Translations under genes and position numbers: made by a program
NCBI GenBank assembly: GCA_963678705.1
Contig: OY783218.1
Span: 12,472,152 to 12,536,151 of the forward strand
Length of the DNA: 64,000 bases
Source of the DNA: Panorpa germanica
Taxonomy: Eukaryota; Arthropoda; Insecta; Mecoptera; Panorpidae
Reading direction: 5' to 3'
The notes under the pieces: model-generated
Database searches by the model: none
What the model was told of the DNA's origin: nothing
The model's input: only the letters and a program-made list of their open reading frames with translations
Shown: positions 11,523 through 25,400 of the stretch, piece by piece
Numbering within the stretch: position 1 is the first letter of the stretch
Layout of the letters: each line of letters begins with the position of its first letter

Positions 11523-14348
11523 CTATTGGAGTACAAGTGGAACCACATAAAATGTCTGCAGATAATTTATTGTTAAAGTGGTAAACTTGCAAATAGCTTT
11601 AGGGGTTGTATTTTGTTAATAATGAGAAAACTAATATGAACTTTGAACCGCTAAACGTCGGGATGTAATCGCAGGATGATTAATCCATTTATTAATCATT
11701 TTAAAGACATGTTCACATGCATACGTCATGTGAATATGATACTCGTTTTCTAATTTTTAAATATTGTTTTATACTATATGTACATTTGTATTTATCCGTT
11801 TCTTATTTTTAAATTGTTATTTCTGCACATTTAAATCAATAAATATTGAACTCTCTAAATTAGAGATTGGATAAATGAGGTGTATTACCCCAATAACTTA
11901 AAAACTAAGGTTATGAGACCACTAACTTTCAATGAAATTCAATTACAAAATTATTTAGTGTACATTATTTTAGTGTTCATTTCATTTTAAATGCATTGAA
12001 TTTGAATGATCTTTGAGTTGAAAATCCGAAGAATATAGGAACTAATATTCTCCCTTTCAATAAGAATGTAAATAAGTATTTGAAAGTTGAAAATGTTATG
12101 ATTATTTAAGATAGAAATGAGATAGAAGGCTACTAGGAAACATCTTCCGCAAGAGAGTAGAAGTATCAATATTTTAATTTATTTTTTACAGAGCATTGAA
12201 TAATAGAATTTGTAAAGTCTGTGGATCTTAAGTGATCCTAAGTTAAAGGGATAGTATTTAGAGAAGAAGAAGAGAAATAATAACAGACAGAAAGAGACGG
12301 AAGATATAAGAAAAGAAGAATAGATTGATAGAAGATAGAGACAGAAATAAAGGTGTAAAGAAAGAAAGGAGTTTAGCATATTAATGAATGATTTTAACTC
12401 GTTTAAAATAAGCTATTTAGGTGAAGATGCTTTATCACAAGACATGCTAAATAAACTGTATCTGATGCAGTAGAAAGTAGTTCATTTTATGACCAAATTA
12501 ATAACCGCTATTCATTTAGAAATCTCAATAAATATTTACATTTAAATCGGCAGAAATGCAAGTACTCAGTTTATACTCTATTACATATTATTGTCTTAGT
12601 TATCGCTTTATTTTAAGAACGCATTATTTTTAATTAAACAAAATATACCAACAACTTATAGTACACGACCTAACTTTTAGTCATTTTTAAATTCTACCTA
12701 GCGTAATAAAAGTTTATTTAGTTAAATTGAAAATGTTATAGCATTCTTTAAATATTATCGTTAAAACCATTAATGACATTCCTATATTAATGACAATTAT
12801 TTTTATAGGAATGCTATAAAAATTCTTCATAAAATAAAATTAGAAAAGTTAATTCTAAATAATTTAGAAATTTAAGCTGCTGAACTTAATCTTAATGAAT
12901 TAAACGTAAATATTACATAACAACGAATATAAATATAAATTATACGTAAAAAAATTATTACAAAAATTCGCAAAACATTTATAGATTTCGTTATGTACAT
13001 TTTACCATTTTGCTATTTCATATTTACGTTTTGTGTTATGCGTATATATAAAAATGTATTTAATTAATTATTTATAATATTGTTCTATCCCCAGATCTGA
13101 TTTTGCATCGTGTCAAATATAACAAATCAAATATAAAAAATTGTAATCGTTTTTAAAAAATTTGATTAAAACTAATTGAAATAAATATTTGTATATTCTA
13201 TATTACTTACAATTTGTAAGAGTTATATTTTAACATCATTATTATATTTGTATTTTTAAACTGTGTTGTTTGTTATACGATAAACACCTGACTTTTTACA
13301 CAAAGGAAAGTGACAAGTACACCCAGGCGATAATTGAAATATTTACAAAAGATTTTTTATGCTAATTTTTAAAATTTTTGTCACGTTTGTAGGACAATTA
13401 AAATAACAAATATCTATTAAAAATTCTTATTTATAAAACTTATTTAATTAATAATCTGCCCCTTAAATATTAGGCTATTTATGGAAACCACTAAAATCAA
13501 TTAATAATTAATTTTTCACAATCCTTAATTAAAATATTACACCACATTAAATAGATATACATAATTACGAAATAGTTATTGTAAATATATAAGTAATACC
13601 AACTTGTCGCCCAGTTACCAGAAAACGGGTGCGAATATTGATTTCGATTTGAATAAACTTTCACAAATTAATATTTGATTATTTAAAATTGTAATTATAA
13701 GTAGTAATAAATTTTACGTACGTATAATAAAAAATTACATAGTTTATTTAATATAAATTTTACTTTTATGTTATGAAGATTTCTGCAATAAAATTTTTTG
13801 TAATATTTACATTTTGTTATATGATTTTATCTCTATTTTAAGTAAACGACAACGGAGCAGCTACGTAACTAAATGCATATAACTGTTAAATATATAAACA
13901 AGGGAGTAGTCTTCTAATTATTTTAACAATTATTAATAAATTATTACAAGCTATCTGTGCAACATATTAAATAATTTACATCCAACATATTTGCGCAATC
14001 CATTAAACAATTAACAACAATAATATTTCTTAGATTAAGTTAGCTTGTTACCACAATAAATTGCGATAACTGATATGCTAGTCAAATGACATCTTGATTG
14101 ATTCATTATAACTATACTCGTATAATAGCGCGATATTTAAATATTTTTATATATATTAATACATTGACTAGTATAGGAATTTCATATATTTCGTGAAATT
14201 TAAATTTATGTTTGTTTATATTAAGTAAATATTTATGGGGATGCTTTTTTTGTTGCTAAGCGCTAAATGTTTTAGCTAATGATGCTAAGCAGGTAATGCC
14301 CGCTAAACACATTATGTAATTATCCCAATAAACCATTTTATCCATTTG
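11523..14348. other. Intergenic AT-rich DNA with a short inverted repeat and a polypurine tract
   Basis: Two things stand out. At about 12735-12831 an 11-bp arm, TTATAGCATTC, recurs inverted as GAATGCTATAA. From 12245 to 12375 the plus strand is strongly purine-rich (AGAAGAAGAAGAG type). Open frames on the opposite strand of the latter are Phe/Leu/Ser-rich artefacts of the tract. No gene supported. Confidence 0.5.
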
Positions 14349-14350
14349 TA

Positions 14351-15038
14351 CGAGGCATGTTTTTTAAGCAAGTACCGTTTTGCGTTTCCGCCTTTGCAGC
14401 GCTACGGTCGGCGTTCCGCGTATGCGCGCTGGTTACCTACATCTCTTGTCTACGCACTGACGCCATTACAGTCTGATTCTTCATTGTATACGCTGTTTAC
14501 TGAGTGTTTAAGATGCCTCCGACAATCGTGAGTCCCGCCGATTGTGAAGTACGGGCTGTTATACGATTTCTTAGTGCTAAAGGCGTAAAACCGATCGATA
14601 TTCATCGTGAGATCTGTGAAGTTGTGAAGAGTGATGGAATGGTAAGGAAATGGGTGAGAGCATTTAAAGATGGCAGCACAAATGTGCATGATGAAGAACG
14701 GAGTGGGCGTCCTTCGGTCTTTAATGAAGATTTTGTGCAGAAAGTGGAAGAAAAGGTGAGAGAAAACAGACGCTTTACAATTTCATCAATGTGCGACTGG
14801 TTTCCTCAATATTTTCGTAGTGTTTTGTATCGCATTGTGACCAAGTCAGGCGGCAGAATTTTATGAGGAGGGTATTCAAAAACTGGCGCCACTTTATGAC
14901 AAGTGCCTCAATATTCACGGAAATTATGTAGAAAAGTAGATTAAGGTACAGGCTTTCATGTAAAAATAAAATAATTGCGATATCTTTGCACGTCTTTTTT
15001 TAATTCCAAAACGGTACTTGCTTAAAAAACACGCCTCG
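14351..15038 (+). mobile_element. Internally deleted mariner-family transposon
   Basis: 688 bp bounded by 32-bp terminal inverted repeats at 14351-14382 and 15007-15038, identical except for the seventh base (CGAGGCATGTTTTTTAAGCA against CGAGGCGTGTTTTTTAAGCA for the first 20), and flanked on both sides by TA, the mariner target site. Inside is a broken transposase (14513-14939). A full member would be about twice this length. The nearly perfect ends suggest a fairly young, non-autonomous copy that could once be moved by enzyme made elsewhere. Confidence 0.93.
14513..14939 (+). pseudogene. Mariner transposase, N- and C-termini joined by an internal deletion
   Basis: ATG at 14513 opens a frame to TGA at 14866. 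It begins MPPTIVSPADCEVRAVIRFL, the helix-turn-helix DNA-binding start seen in mariner transposases of the SETMAR-like group, and runs through SDGMVRKWVRAFKDG, HDEERSGRPS and ENRRFTIS. Near 14840-14850 the reading jumps: in a frame one base away, 14847-14936 encodes EFYEEGIQKL...YDKCLNIHGNYVEK and stops at TAG 14937-14939, which is the normal mariner transposase end. About 200 codons with the catalytic acidic triad are missing, and the junction is out of frame. No active enzyme can be made. Confidence 0.9.
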
Positions 15039-15723
15039 TACATTTCATAAACTAAAATTGGGTAACTAAAATTCATAGATTTTAATAAATATGTTTTCGA
15101 TTTAAATCCAAATTGTTTACTGTGGTTAAGTAAAATAATTTCAACATTTTACTAATAATTAAATTTCATTTGTTACGTATAATTTACATAAGAATGATTA
15201 CAAAACATTTTAAAGAAATTTATATCTTTTGAAAGTAATGTTTGTTTCTTTGTATACTAAAATATTAGTTTATGTAAAATATACATGATTGCCTACGTTT
15301 TATATATATTAATTATATAAATAATATGTAAAAAAAAATTTAAAGACATGCTCGGAAAGGATTTTTTTGAAAATGTTGTTTTACGTAAAATACTCATAAA
15401 ATTACATTACTGTGTTTAGTGGGTCGATAATTTACATTAAAAATATAAGCTTAATTAGAGGAGAGTTTTGTAAAATCAGATCTGTGACGGTTAACTTAAT
15501 ATTTCAAAAGTTTAAATAAAAATTTCATATTTTCATATAAAATTAATTAATATTATAAAGCTTATTCATTAATTACAATGCTAATTAGTTATAAATTACC
15601 CTAAAAGTAAATTATTGTCAATTATATCAAGCTATGTTAACTATAAAATAATTTTAACATATTCATATTATTATTTTCGAACTAATTATTCTAAATATCA
15701 TTTATGTATATATGTGTATATAC

Positions 15724-15728
<5 letters not shown>

Positions 15729-15784
<56 letters not shown>
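15729..15784. repeat. (TA)28 microsatellite
   Basis: Uninterrupted alternating TA for 56 bases, within a longer TATATG/TATACA-rich stretch (15705-15796). The open frames across it encode only Ile-Tyr repeats and are not genes. Confidence 0.97.
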
Positions 15785-15787
<3 letters not shown>

Positions 15788-18700
15788 GTATATATAACTT
15801 TCATTATTAAATACTCAGTAAGTGTATGCATAAAGCAAGCACATTATTATTTATTATTTTATTTATTGTCGACACAGCCTTTGAGAGTGAGTGTACACCT
15901 CAAATAATTATTTAATTATAACTAATTACGTTAATTGTTATTATTATATAAAAATTTGACATATTAATATTACATTTATTCATAAATAATTTCTTAATAG
16001 AAATTTCATATTTACAAATCTATTAAAAGAAAATAATTGTGTGAAACTGCTTGTGCGCGTGAAATTTTAATTTAATAAATGCGGAAAGTGTGCGGAAAGT
16101 GTGCAGAAATGTTGTGCATTAGCTTGTGCAAGTGCTAAAATGTGCTTCAGAAGAGACAATCATTAAAAGGAGGTATATACTTAATAAACTACCCTATTAT
16201 GTGCGTTTATTTCTATTCTATAAAAAAAATTATTTTAATTGCCCATGTAGAACATGAACCTTTGAAATTAGCTTGTAGCAAGCTAATAAGTTTGGAACTG
16301 CATCGAAAGACAATTTTCTATCTAGTGATGGTAATTAGTTAAAACAAAGCAAGGAATTGCATGTGCGGCGGGACACTAAGTACGAAATTAATCTAAATAA
16401 TAATAAATTAAAATATTTAATAAAATTATCTTTAATTACTATTATTAAATTGTCAAATTTTTATGTTATTTTTAAAAATAATTATTAAATTTGATATTAT
16501 GATTAATTTGATTTTCATTCAATTATCAGATTTAATAACATTATTATTTTGAACCTCCTTGCTCTTCTGATTTAATATTATCATATTATTTACTATTAAT
16601 TATATAATACAAATTATTTATAGTATTATAAGAAGTATTTTGAAAATATAAGCTAATATATTTCTTATATTACAAAACGTAGATACATATTTACTATCAA
16701 AAGCAATGGTTCCCAATATTTAAATCGACAATCTATAGATTCTACAACAACTATATTACAATTCAAATACCACATTTTAGCATAAAAACCATTCATCTAA
16801 AAAATTGTCTAATATATTTTTATTTGTTTTACGGATTCTAATTCAAATACTATTCATGGACAAGCAAAGTATTTAACAAAAAGCTTTTCTTTTAAACCTA
16901 ATAATACAAATGTTACGTAAATAATACTTAAAATATTAATAGGGTATTTTACGTAAAATTATATATGTTAAGTGGGAATATAATGTAATTTATTACACCG
17001 AAAAAATAGCTATTTGTGTACGAAAACAGAATGTTTGCCTGTGAGCTTATTCGCTTTTTAGGTTATGACGTTTTTACGCTGTAATCTTCGATATTTTTAA
17101 ATATACGGGTATAAATATTAAACACAATGCTTGCCTATGACCACAAAATATATAGATTCTCTAAAATTGACAATTTGTTTATATTATTTATTGTAAAAAT
17201 GTTGTGCAATTCTTAACAAATGCATAATGTTATTTTACAAATAAGAAATATTTTTTATAGAAGAATATAGAAAATCATTTATGTTTTTATTATGTAATTT
17301 TATGTAATATTTTATTATTTCTTTATATATTTAGTTTTACAATAAAAGGTGAGTGATGATACGGTGGCAGGGGAGTGGGTTCATGAGGAAGGTGATATCG
17401 ATCACTGGACTTGGATTTTCTGATATAATAAGGTTAATATTACAATAGTTGGATGTAAATGCCCTAGTTGGTTCAACCATTATTAACACAAGTTCGTTCT
17501 TTAAAGTTTTACCTTATGCCTGTTACCTTATGCGTGTAATCCACTTACTACTTAGGCGTTATCAGTACGAAATGCTAAGAAGTGGAGAAAAAAGGTTAAT
17601 TAAAATGTCCAAGAAAATGTACTAAACATATTCCCTATTTGTATTGACTTATGAGTAATACAGACACTTTGCAGGAATAAGAAGTCAACAAAACACCTTT
17701 TATTGAAAAACCCAAGACACACACACACACATACACACACATACTTCGAGTTAAATGTATTCAAATCTTTTTATGTGTTGAAACATACTAATTGATATTA
17801 ATATTTGATTTTTAATAATATCAAAAATATGCTTCACTATTTTAGGTTCAAGAAATTTATAAATAATGTTGAATGTATCTAGAAATGTTAAGGAATTAAA
17901 TACATTTACTGAAAAACATATCTAGCGCCTTGTATCTAGATACAAAATCTTATAACACAATTTATAAAATATGTATTAATTGTTAAAGTTTGAGAATTCA
18001 TTTTTTTTATACACATGTATTTTATACAGTGGTGTAACATCAATAAGAGCCTTGTTCTTGTTTTCTGAGTTTACTAGTTGGGTTTATTAGTTGTCTGAGA
18101 CTAGACATCTTTTTTTAAGGTCTGCCAACTGCGAGATGAGCTCAGGGTCTTGAAATTTGCTCTAATTGGTTTTACTGTGGTATTCATTATTTAAGAATAC
18201 ACATTAAGAATATTTTGCATAAATTTGAATACATTTGATGCATTGTAATTTAATAAAACTGTTAAATGCCATCGTGTGGTTTTTAATTATGAATAATTAA
18301 TAATGTCATACGTACTTTATTTGTTAACTACAGATCGAGGTACCATATTTATACAGGATGCAGTAATGGAAATTGTTTGGCATACTTTCTATCGTGCTGT
18401 TGCAACAGACTGCTAACTTCTTTCAAAAAAATATCAACTATGAGTTCAAAAAGATGAAGGCATCTTGCTTACCATATATATGCGAAGCTGGAATTCAAGG
18501 AGGTGCGATGGGATGCACTTTAGTTCGGTTTAAATATCTTTATAACGCAATTTTTAAACTTCTGCATGAGAGTCGAATTCCTGCCATGTGCTGCTCTAAA
18601 TTTCACTTCTAAATTAATAAAAAGATCAGTAGTAAAAGATAGCTCGCTAAATTAGAAATGTAATAATGTTCTGGAATAATTCTAACAAAAATGTCATTAG

Positions 18701-19009
18701 TAGTAATAAAAATAATATATCGCTTGTAAAAAATGATATAATGTTTCAAGTATAGTAGCATTGAATTATCTAGTTGTAATTGGAGGTAATGCTACTGTGT
18801 ACATACAATTCTTTCCAGTCTGAATTTAACTTCTTGGAGTGGTTGTTCGTGTGCAACATGCTCATTATTTTCGCTTCTGTTAAGAAATGAAAGAAAACTC
18901 ATCTTTAAGGAATTTAGATGCATTGGAGAAAATAGTTTATTTTAAAAAGTAATATAGAGAACTAGTTATAAAAGTAGTATGCATTTGTGTAAGATTTTGA
19001 TTTGAAAGA

Positions 19010-19115
19010 GACAAAGCACAGAGAAAAAGAGAAGACTATATACACAATATATAAAGAGAGAGCGAAAGAAAAACAAGAAATGCAGAGAGAGAGAGAACGA
19101 TAAAGAAAAGAGTGA
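19010..19115. repeat. Polypurine (GA-rich) tract
   Basis: Plus strand is dominated by A and G with GAGAGAGAGAG at its core (about 19083-19096). A similar tract lies at 12245-12375 and pyrimidine-rich counterparts lie at 55820-55880 and 56690-56880. It lies about 380 bases beyond the VGlut stop. Confidence 0.7.
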
Positions 19116-19454
19116 ATATGCTTGAAAAAACAGAAGATTAAAATTGATCCGTTTCATTTAGTACTTGTAATTACGTCACAACAGGTAGTTTAGTGCTAGA
19201 TAAAGAAATATTTTACACACAGTGACAAATTATATATATTTTTCTCTTTCTAGCACACCTGCTTATACGTAAGTTTATCTCAACTGTACAAGTTATATGA
19301 ATAATTGTTATATACAATAAATATAAGTGGCATACAACAGTTTTATCAATTAGTACCGTTATTTAAATTAATTAATATTTCACATTTTTTTAATTAATTA
19401 CTAAATTTGTCTTAATCCTATTATTTGTCAATGTTGTCACATCGCAGTGTTAGT

Positions 19455-19460
19455 TTTATT
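19455..19460 (-). terminator. Poly(A) signal of VGlut
   Basis: AATAAA on the minus strand, 36 bases after the stop codon at 19496-19498. It would imply a very short 3' untranslated region. No other canonical signal was seen in the next 200 bases. Confidence 0.45.
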
Positions 19461-19495
19461 AATTAATTAATTACCTAATATTAGTTTAATTACTG

Positions 19496-22400
19496 TTAGT
19501 ATGTCCTGTCGTTCACCGTGCCGTGCATATACTCGTCCCTGGCTTCCGGTTGGACTTCTTCCGCTACGTGGTTAGCGTATGCAAACGGATGTCCGGCAAC
19601 TTGCTCTACGGCGCCGTAGTTCACAGATTTTTGATTTAACTGGGAAGCTTGAGAACTGGGGTCCCTATTTGCCTATTAACATTTGATAAATCAAACAACA
19701 TGTTAGATGAAAAAGATGAGGAAGAAGAGTAAGTAGTATGAAAGATTTTCTCACAAAAGTTGTTTCTTTCTGAACGTCTCCCGGAACGACAGGCTCCGCA
19801 GTGCCCCAAGACTGCTGTTCTTCTACCGTTGGTTCCGCCCACTCCTGAAGTTCACCGGATGCGAAAATACCGTAGAAGGTGATGCCCACAAAATGGATAC
19901 AAGCCGCTATGATGAAGACCTTTTTCCAATTTTCTGGGGTCTAAAATAATACAATTAAAATACATTCACTTATTGATATATACGTTATCTTTCCAATATT
20001 TGTGGCAGAGTATACTCTTCTCAATAAAAATAAAAAGTAGATTTGAATTAAACATAAGCAATATATATTGTATTGTGTCGTCGTTAAAACATGACACTTC
20101 CAAATCGTTTCCATTCATTTTATTCGTTATGTATAACTGAAGGGTATATCAATCCAAGCTCTTCTCCTTCCCCCAGTCTTTTTCTTGTCCCTTTTAAAGC
20201 CATTCTACGTGGTACTCTACTATAATAGTATACTATGCTACGCTACGCTACGCGCTGTACCAATACGCCTACAAACATGCAACTCTAGTAACAGCAAACT
20301 ATTCTTAACGCACGACTTCTCGCGAGTTTCATTTCCACTTCTACCGTATAGGATATTCATCATAAATGAAGCTTTCTGTTATTTGTATCGTGTATAAATA
20401 CAGCGGTAAATTTTCAAATATTAAACTATCGCCATCAAGCGCGGTCTTGACATTTAAGGCACAACTGTCTTAGGGAAATTGATCTTAAAAGTAGAAAAAC
20501 AGCGTACAATTTACTTCTGTACTCTTTGAAATATACATTTAGTTTAAAAAAAATACGAAATATGAGTGTTTTATACGTAAACACAAACGGTGTATTCAAA
20601 TACTGGTAGATTCGTAATAAATAACATATATTTTATTCTTATAAAGCGATTTGGTTACGGCTGTCGACTTTGTGACGTAACGAGAGCATTGTTGGACGCC
20701 CCAGAATGAACAATGAATATAATACCATTTTAAAAAATGTTTTGCATTAAGGGGATTGTCTTATAGGTAATTTTCAACAAAAACCGTGTCTTTGTATTAC
20801 AGACTTTATACCAAATGTTTTTTCTATATAAGATAAATAAAAATATCTAGAATATAACAATTTTGAAAAGAAATTTACAAGCTGTTCCTAAAAAAATATA
20901 AATTTTTGCAATATTTAGGATACCTTATCGAGTAGTTAAGATACGAATATCAAAAATTTGAACTTATGGACTCATAGGTTTACCCTTACACTTTAATCTT
21001 TTATTATCTTTACTTATTTTGGATTTAAAATGCAATTACAAACTAAGGAATACTAAGCCATGTTTTCCAATTATTTTACTCAATAAACCTAACAAATTTA
21101 ACTTAACCCTTAGATAATTTATATTAGCTACACATCCTAAATTTCCTAAAGAGATTTGTCACTTACCCCCTTGTGAGTGATGTGGTCTACCACAACTGGA
21201 CACAGCATCCCAGCAATTGTACCAATACCATTGGACATTCCCATAAGAATACTTGCGTACCGAGGAGCAATGTCCAAATGATTGACATTGTAGCCAGAAA
21301 TAGCGAAACCACTGAAAGCCACTCCGAAACATAACGCTGTGTTGGCTACTATCTAAAATGAATGCATCAGTTACAGAAAGTCTATTGATCTATATTTAAC
21401 ATTGTAGTTTGGATATTTTGAAAGTTTATCTTACTGGATCCCCAGAGAATGCGACAACCAAGAAGAACAGTCCCTCCATTCCAAACCCTCCGCAGTTGAA
21501 CAACTTTCTGACAGCAGTAGTAGTTAATATCTTAGTTCTTCTTAGATAATCAGCAAGTTGACCACCAATTGGTACGATGCAAGTCATCAGCAAGTGAGGC
21601 AAAGCTCCAATAAATCCACTCTGATAAGAAACCAATAGTTGTTAAAACTGTTGTGAAATTCAGTCATGATGAAATGACCGATTAACTCACCCCTCCGATA
21701 GAAAATTCAAATACATCTTGCAAGTATTTAGCTTGGAACAGCACCAGAAGATAAAAGTTCCAAGATCTACAAAAATTTGCTACTATTATTGCGTAGACAG
21801 GAAGCGATGTGAAGAATTTATTCCAAGGAGTCGTTTTCAACGAAGGCATTGCAACCTGGGTTGTGTCACCTAGTGATTTCTCTATGTACTTTAACTCTTG
21901 TATGGATATACAAGGATGGTCTCGAGGTCTTTCGAATGTTAACCACAACCAAAAGCAATACCTGCAAATGGGAGTGTTATGTTCACATATCAATTTCATA
22001 AGCAAAGTGATTACACTGTGTCATAGTTACCAAATAAGTCCAATTATCCCATAGAAGTAGAATGGAGCTTGCCAACCAATAACTGATATCAAGACACCAG
22101 CCAATGGCATTCCTATGACCACTCCAGCGTATGTTCCACAGAATGCCATTGTTGCAAGTCGGGATCTCTCTAGAGGGGGCGCCCAAAATCTCCAGATTCC
22201 GTGGCATGCTGGATAAGTTACACCCTGTTTAAGAATTCTATAATTACTACATTAATTACTAACTGTTTAGGTCAGTTATTATTCTTAATTTAAACTTAAA
22301 TATATATTTCCAGTAGTAGTAGCTAAAGACTAAGAATATTAGAGAATTGACGGTTTCTTTAGTTACATCAGTTTTTTCCAAGGAATTGATATAATTTAAA

Positions 22401-25400
22401 TAAAGAAGAGTATCAAAATGATGACAATACAAAAATATTCGTAGTAAATCTATCGCATTAGAGTTAGGGAGGGTCTTTGCACGAATGGTTTCATTCAATG
22501 ACTGATTCTTCTCCTCTACATCATTCGATTATGAAATCATTCTTTTCAAAGGAATATCACAATAGAGAATATTGTATTATTTATAAAGGGATTTGGTTGT
22601 CTGCAGCGGTACAATGAGATTTGTATCTGTTTAATAATCCGATATTTATATGAAATGTTTTTATGAGATTTATTCTTTTATGTTTAGATATAGATATAGA
22701 CATACCTCCACTAATCCTTGAAGAACGCGAACTATAACAATTACAGAAGCAGCATCTTCTATAGCTGATGGTAACATAAGGTTGAGGAATGTTGAACATG
22801 CTATAGCTGCACCGAATATTTGATTGGCAGGAAATAGAGAAGCTATTAAACCACCAGGAACTTGTGTGACTAAATATCCCCAGAAGAAGGACGAATCCAC
22901 AACTTCGTCTGTTGCTAGGGTCCAGTTATACTTTATAGCCTGAAAATAATGTTTTATAAAAATATGTATCATTTATCGTAGTTGTCGTGTTATAAACTAC
23001 TTGATAAAGGATAGCATTATCTAATTATCTTAAAAGTTTGAAGTTAATTGATTGTTTCAAGTTCCACAAATCTTAAATGAAACATGCCATTTTTAGTTCT
23101 AATAGTGACTTCTCCCTCAATTTAGAGATTTTCTAAAAAGTGTAAAAAGAAATAAACTTACTTTTGAATAAGATTTTAGAAAATATATAACTAGCGAAAA
23201 CAACAAACTACTTTATTGTTTTGCAGCTCTGTTTTCATGACGAAAACGTATAATTTTAACGTACGTTTTATGGCGTGGAAATATGCAAATACAGAACAGC
23301 TTCCTTTTCCGGTTTTTCATAGGGAATGACACCACGGGTGTTAAACCATTTGTTACCCCTGACATAAAGTTAAGCACAGATTGCAAGAAGACAGTGTTGT
23401 AATGCATCTAGATACTTTAACAGTTAGATACATATTGGAAACGTATCTAAAGTTTGGCGGTGACTAATACGATGCGATGATGAATTTCATCTGATTCGTT
23501 CCTATATACATTATAAAAAAATTAGTGAGGCAGTGCTTTTTATTGTATCGCAGATTTATAAGGCATAACTTGTTTTCAGCATGAGTCATCGCCGAATTCT
23601 TGTTATTTGTACTACAGTACGTTGCATTTGTATCTGAAGGTGTATCTACAAAATGTTAAAACACTAGGATTTCTAGGACGTACACAATATTGCCTTAACG
23701 CAGACGAATTTTTCGTGCATACTCGCCTTAATGTTTGTGTATGCACTATATTACGAATGCGAAAATTATAGTTTTCTTTGCAAATTTATGACTTTAACAA
23801 ACTTACCCCATGTTTGATTTTATTTTTCGCCATCGACATGTTGCACCGCATTCCGAAGCTGATGATGAATCCCATGCAAGTCATTAGCGCAATTGTGTAG
23901 CGCTTACTTAGACAGGGACACTCCGCCCGGACGTATTTGTCAATATGGCGGAGAGGAGGTCTCTCTATATCCGGTTCAGATTCTGGAGAATCAGCGTCTA
24001 ATGTTTGTGCGTCACCAGCCCAGCCGCGGTCGTCGTTGCCTCCCATTTTGTCGTACCCATGTTTAGGCATCTCGAACTCTTCATATCGGACCCCTCTGTA
24101 ACAATCAGATATATTTCTTATTAGTAAATGAATATTCTTAGAGAAAGTGAAGTTGCATCCGACGAATCCGTTGTCATTTATAGGAGATATCATTTTTTAA
24201 TTGTTCTGAAAATTTGAAGTAGTTTTGGGAGCAATAAAACGTATACATTTGCCATTATGGGAGGTATTGTATTAATTTTCATATAAATAATCAGTTTTAT
24301 ATTCTGAATTTGTTATATTCTAAAACAGAAAACTCTGTAATATACATAATCAATTTAATAAAGCTTCTATTTAAAATTATTTGATTATTAATGAACAGCA
24401 TGATAAAATGATTTATAATAATAAATATAATAAACATCCCCTTTTTTTATAAAACTTTTTAAAACTAAAATTCAGTACAAATGACTTAGGGGTTGCGATT
24501 GATGTGTCTCTTTTACATGAAAGAATTATTTTTATGATACCACCCTCGGGGTATAATAACAAGGGGTGTAATATTCGTCAAACATCACGTCGTAGTAATT
24601 ATCGAACAAGCCATTTAGTTACATCCCTCAAAAAACCACCCTAGTTGGTTTTATGGTCTGTTGATGTAAATGTCACCTGCCAGATATGACTAAAGTTGTT
24701 TAATGGTTTTGTAAAAGCATTTCGTTTATTATATGTTTGCATATGTTACGGGCCAACTAATTTTCTATAGTTTTGTTTTTCAATATTTCACTATTTCTCT
24801 ACGACAAAAACGAGATTATCTTGAGACATTCGTGTTTACAGTGTGAGCCCGCCTTAATCTACATATTTAAATTTCCGCTTAGTGTCTTTCCATAGAAAGC
24901 TTACCAATTTTTATACGATTAATTTCGTCTCACTATTAAACGCCATGTAACTTTGTTTTAACATGAAGGAAACCCTCGTACGAATGAAAGCTCTACCTCT
25001 ATGTATATTATACCGTTTTAACAAAGTCACAAAAGCACAAATCACAATCAAAGCGACGTCGAGCGACGGCCAGCGTCACCCTGCACCTACGCCGCTACGT
25101 AATGTAGTACATCCGGTGACAGGAAATTACAATGATGAAAAAAGAAACCTATCATTTATGAGTTATTCTTGTGTCAATTTATCATCAATTTGACATTGAC
25201 TTTATATGAATAGCTTAAGATGGTTTTCAAATTGTATTGTCGAAGTAACAATGATCCAAATTGCAGCTCGGTATTATCTAAATTGATTTTTACGTTAGGT
25301 TCTTTCGCAAATGGCGTAAATGAAGAGACTGGCGATTTTTAACCTCAATCTTAGTAATACGAAACAAAGTGTATTACTCAAAGTACTATTATAGTATTGC

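Larger units (their letters stand above)
15041..19454. other. Intergenic AT-rich DNA between mariner and VGlut 3' end
   Basis: Contains the TA microsatellite (15729-15784), a short tandem of GCGGAAAGTGT (two units near 16082-16106), a perfect 8-bp stem TTAGCTTG/CAAGCTAA (about 16268-16286), a CA-rich run near 17718-17745, and a polypurine tract at 19010-19115. No coding gene supported. The open frame at 18373-18612 shows no recognisable domain. Confidence 0.5.

Noticed and set aside
15615..15907. Ile/Tyr repeat proteins
   Set aside because: Direct translation of the TA microsatellite.
23786..24193. Taking [10 protein letters not shown]... as the VGlut N-terminus
   Set aside because: A consensus acceptor TTGTTACAG ends at 24096, and the residues before GVRYEEF are intronic. 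The true upstream codons come from another exon.
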